NCBI GenBank assembly: GCA_032718475.1
Contig: JAUCBJ010008193.1
Location: 1 to 55,724, forward strand
Direction: 5' to 3'
Length of the DNA: 55,724 nt
DNA from: Nemertoderma westbladi
Lineage: Eukaryota; Xenacoelomorpha; Nemertodermatida; Nemertodermatidae
The notes beneath the pieces were generated by a model that saw only the letters and a program-made list of their open reading frames with translations, did not search any database and had not been told where the DNA came from. This document shows, one piece after another, positions 52,237 through 55,724 of the stretch; position 1 is the stretch's first letter, and every line of letters starts with the position of its first letter. The translations under genes were made by a program, and so were the position numbers.

Positions 52237-53280
52237 TTAATCTTCCAACTCATCCGTCTCCTGGTTCCATACGATCCCTAGAGCCTTTTGCTGTGATTCT
52301 ACTCTTCTGTCCGCCATGATCTGCTCCTTTACCATCAATGGTTTATCCAATCTGATCTCAGGTTGTTTATCTTCTATGGCTTCCATGATTTCTTTGGAGT
52401 TCGACTGGAACTTTGTCAAGTTGAATTCCGGATTTTTTCAGGATGTCGCGAACTTCACGGCCCATCTCAAAGATCTCATTAACGGAGTTCCCTGAACCCA
52501 TTCCGTCATCCACATAGAACCCGCGTCGAATCATTTCAATCGCCTCTTTGCTATACTACCCTTCCTTGCCTTCCACTGTGTCTCTTACCGCCGTGGTTGT
52601 GGTGAACGAAGATGACATCACCCCCATGTTCTGGACCACCATCTTGTATATAGGTATAGTTGACGGTTCATCGTCACCATTATACCATAGGAAGCATTGA
52701 CTATCACTATCCTCCTCTGTTAACCGCACTTGGTTAAACATGCCCTCTATGTCACACGTGAAGGCGTGTTTCCCGTTTCTGAATCTCAACAGAACTTATA
52801 TCCCCGAGTTGTAGATATTGGGGCCTTCTAGTAGGTAGTCATTAAGACACTTGCCGTTTGTCTTGGCAGAAGCATCAACCACCATCCTTAGCTTGCCCTT
52901 CTTGGGATCTAGGGTCACATGAAGTGGGTGATAGTAAGTCCTGCCGGTGTCCGGCTCGTCTACTGGTTGTTCCACAGCCCACCCCCGATCTAAATACTTC
53001 TTTATTGTTTTATGTATGTAATCGTTCTTCTCCAGACTCCGTCTAAGCGTTTGTTTTAACTTGCGGAGTCTCGTCTCAACCATCCTTCTGTTGTTCGGCA
53101 GGGGCAACGTAGGCTCCTTCCACACCTTTGCTATGGTGTATCGCCCCCCCTCACATTTCATCGACCTCCTGACGCTCTCTTGCACCTGTTTATCCTCCAC
53201 TGAGGTCCCCACTCCAACCTCCTTTAATCCCTCAAAATCCTGCCGTAGCAGCCTCTTGAGCTGTTCTTCCGCTGTTCTTC
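52237..53280 (-). pseudogene. Reverse transcriptase of the decayed BEL element
   Basis: LRMVVDASAKTNGKCLNDYL, AFTCDIEGMFNQVRLTEEDS and GFYVDDGMG (about 52510-52540) retain the RT palm Asp residues. Stops or frameshifts near 52795, 52555 and 52430 break the gene. Confidence 0.87.
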
Positions 53281-53366
53281 ACCTTCTACGTCTCTCATCG
53301 TCCCATCGAACATGCACCCTGAGGATTCAGATACGCTAAATGGGATTCTCGTCTTTATCGGGCCAC

Positions 53367-53850
53367 TCAGCATCCATCCAAATGTCGTAAGAATGGCACC
53401 GGGTCTCGCTCTCTGTCGTTGTCAAAAATAGTTTGTAGCCTCTCATGGGCCATCGGACAGTCCATGCTTACTATAAGAGAGACTTTCGGGACGTCCAGTT
53501 TGGGTACGGAAAAGTCGATGCCATCCAGGTACTGATATTGTTCAATCTCGATCTTTGTAGGTCGCCTGGCGTTGATGTTCATCGACTCCATTATTTGGAT
53601 GGGTTTGATGGTAGCCCCATAATCGCACCCTGGTGTTATTGCTCTTATCTGACACCGCCCCGTCCTCATTTTCATGACCTCGTCTTTGCTTGATATCATG
53701 GTCACCGCCGTTACTTGGCTTAGTCTTCAATCCTATGCTCTCAGCCACCCAACTTTCTGTTAGCGTGAATGCTGCTCCACTATCGACTAGCATCAATGTT
53801 GTTATCGATAGTCCATTTTCCCCTATCATTCTTACTGGTACTACCCTGAG
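53367..53850 (-). pseudogene. Protease region of the decayed BEL element
   Basis: ITTLMLVDSGAAFTLTESWV has the catalytic DSGA. After a frame change come MTMISSKDEVMKMRTGRC and VSLIVSMDCPMAHERLQT. It is joined in the same frame to the Gag C-terminus (KGTVLLRVVPVRMIGENG), showing that Gag and Pol are one frame in this lineage. Confidence 0.87.
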
Positions 53851-54590
53851 TAGTACTGTTCCCTTCCTCTTAATTCCCATGGTGCTCGTCACCATCGTCT
53901 GGCCTCCAGTTTCATCAGTCTCGGCGTACTTAGGTGGATGTTCTTGATGCTTATCCTTCCCGTGTCCTCCTACCACACATCGGTGGCACAGTCCAAACCT
54001 CCCGGTATAAGCTATTCGGTCTTGTTTAAGCAATGCCTGACAATGCTATCAATTGATGGTCTTATGTGCCCCACTTCTATGCAATTGACATTTGTAATCA
54101 GGGTTGTAGCATTCCTTATATAGGGCATTGCGTATTGCATTCAAATTCATTTCGGGTGATTCAGTGTTTTGGTTGTTTGGACTCGGCCTACTGGGGGTAT
54201 TTGTTTTATACCTGCTATTGTTGTTATTCTGTCTCTGTCCCTGCTACGATGTGGTTTTGTTTCCAGGGCTGTGTAGCCGCATATGGTAGCGATTGTCTCA
54301 CTTTTGGAAGTGCATTTGCCGCACTATGTTCAGCTTTATTGCGAGTATATTCTGCTTTCGGTACTTTGCCCAGACTGTCCTCACTTGTAAACTGGATCCG
54401 TTATTAACTCTGCTTCATAGTTAAGGAAGTTCGACATCTCTTCCAACCCTGGCTCCGCACCCTTCTTTTCCTGAGTGGAGAAAGCGATCTTTCTCCATTT
54501 GTTCCTTTACCATATCGGTAGTGCCTGCGCTATGGTCGTGATGTTATTTGAAGCATTAAGTTTGTATGGTGCTTGTAAAAGCCTTTGCTG
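53850..54590 (-). pseudogene. Gag core and zinc knuckle of the decayed BEL element
   Basis: From the right: ASNNITTIAQALP, RNKWRKIAFSTQEKKGAEP, GLEEMSNFLNYEAELITD, then a Gln/Asn-rich stretch and a CCHC-like motif CHRCVVGGHGKDKH in which the last Cys is His. Stops are scattered. Homology ends near 54590. Confidence 0.8.
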
Positions 54591-55724
54591 AATTGCCCCG
54601 TTATTTTTATTATCTTTTACATTAAAATACTCTGTAGTTGATTTAATAAGTGTAAGAGACCGTATTATTACTGTATCGGTGTTTTTAGAGGATCTAAGAC
54701 TTATTTCCTCCGTATGTGTATTGTGAAAGGTATATTTTATGATTCTATGGCAATTTGTGACGCAAAGGAGTGATAGCTACTCTTGAACAGTAGTTACTAT
54801 GACTACGGTTAACAGCTGACATTCATACGTGTTGATTTCCTTTGTTCTACGGCGTCTCTCAGCTCAGTCAGCCAATGAGAGCGTTTTTGTGGCTCCTTGT
54901 ACAGAGAATTTCCGAGAAATGACGAAATGCCTATGTGCAGTGTTTATTCATTCAGTCTTGAGCCAAAGAAAGAACGGCTTAGAAATATTTTGTGCTGTAC
55001 TGCTTTTTAGTCGTACACTGGTAGGTTTAATTATAAAGGGCATATATCCTTTAACGGACCAGCATACTGATGACTGATAAATATCACTCCGTAAATATCT
55101 CACTGCTGATATACCGGTACTGATTGTTCGCGCTTTCAGACCTTTGGCAGTTTAACCCGCCAAATTAGAATGTCTTCTAGATAATAAATCGCTTTTTAGT
55201 CTATGACAAGTATTTGATTCACTACACTAGTCGAAACCAATCCGTGCGCGACCATTCACCCGCTGGATATTCCCGGGAGATTGGGTTCGACGGTTTAATT
55301 TTTATTGCTATGTAAGCCTAATGTATTATTCGACTGACAGTAATATATAATCTCTGACAATATTATTCACCTTCGGTAATATTAACAGTTCCTTTAGGAC
55401 GTGGCGCTTTATCTATATAAACAGAGTTATGACTTAAACTACTCACAACGATATGGCTTAATTATAATTCACATATATGGCGCATTCTTTAGGAATGCTT
55501 CTTTAACAGACTCACTCATACACAATGCTGCACAATACTGCACACTAATCTGACAATCTTCACTGATTTTAGTCACATATAAAAGGAACACAGGCTGACT
55601 CATGTAGGGTCTATCAAATAACATTAGATTCACTTCAAACCACTTTAACATAAGTCACAATCGTTTATCTGTAACCCTTCTCTCTTACCTTCGGTATATC
55701 AAGAACATTGGGTTTCGGGGTTGT
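54591..55724. other. Unassigned AT-rich sequence at the window end
   Basis: No BEL homology, tandem repeat or recognisable coding sequence on either strand. Short open frames (82 codons plus at 54829, 60 codons minus at 55469) have no family features. It may be GALNT intron sequence or a different insertion. Confidence 0.4.

Larger units (their letters stand above)
46626..54590 (-). mobile_element. Second BEL/Pao element, decayed, minus strand
   Basis: Reading the minus strand from right to left: gag core, zinc knuckle, protease, RT, RNase H, integrase, accessory ORF, and a possible LTR end. Protein similarity to the plus-strand element is high along its length (GKHAFTCDIEGMFNQVR in both), but with many stops and frameshifts. 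Homology to Gag ends at about 54590 and no 5' LTR is found. The integrase is cut at about 50505, and its C-terminal domain is missing. It is a related but distinct lineage, older than the plus copy. Confidence 0.88.

Noticed and set aside
54829-55077. 82-codon plus-strand ORF as a gene
   Set aside because: No recognised motif, no splice context, and length expected by chance.

Overview
This is eukaryotic, almost certainly invertebrate metazoan, genomic DNA. It contains two spliced exons of a polypeptide GalNAc-transferase (GALNT) gene, BEL/Pao LTR retrotransposons and a non-LTR retrotransposon carrying a 2A ribosome-skipping motif; 2A-bearing non-LTR elements are known from sea urchins, amphioxus, molluscs and cnidarians. 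There is no bacterial-style gene organisation. I cannot assign a phylum. Most of the window consists of tandem repeats and nested transposons.

Layout. (1) 1-11181: a 41-bp satellite, about 273 copies. (2) 11181-29863: a minus-strand non-LTR reverse transcriptase (RT) gene, split in two by a 17.1-kb BEL/Pao retrotransposon (11636-28775, plus strand, 5-bp target duplication CCAAG, 550-bp LTRs with 3 differences seen by eye). The 5' LTR of that element is itself split by a 4.4-kb non-LTR element (11833-16260; poly(A) tail; duplication AAAGGGCGCCAAC). That youngest element keeps ORF1, a 2A motif and an apurinic-type endonuclease, but has a minisatellite where the RT should be. The BEL element carries a long broken gag, protease-RT-RNase H-integrase, a 35-bp minisatellite with a small poly(A) insertion, and a conserved accessory ORF. 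(3) 29864-35470: about 120 copies of a 46/47-bp repeat. (4) 35484-35651: GALNT exon. (5) 35632-45265: about 292 copies of a 33-bp repeat, each carrying a copy of the exon end plus the splice donor CAG|GTGAGT. (6) 45526-45643: next GALNT exon. (7) 45652-46625: three short minisatellites. (8) 46626-54590: a second, decayed, minus-strand BEL/Pao element whose accessory region shows a 3'-5' exonuclease-like section and Cys/His clusters. (9) 54591-55724: nothing recognised.

How it fits together. The GALNT exons join in frame (AATTACAG + GACACC) and are the only host coding sequence seen. The rest appears to be intron or flank filled by repeats. The upstream array ends in the probable branch point of the first exon, the long array copies its splice donor, and a third array starts a few bases after the donor of the second exon. 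The two BEL copies allow comparison: gag and protease are fused in frame in the minus copy, so the frame breaks in the plus copy are probably lesions or sequence errors. Both copies share an accessory protein of unknown function downstream of integrase.

Caveats: everything was read by eye. Family assignments rest on motifs, and copy numbers are length divided by unit length. Long arrays may be mis-sized in the assembly.
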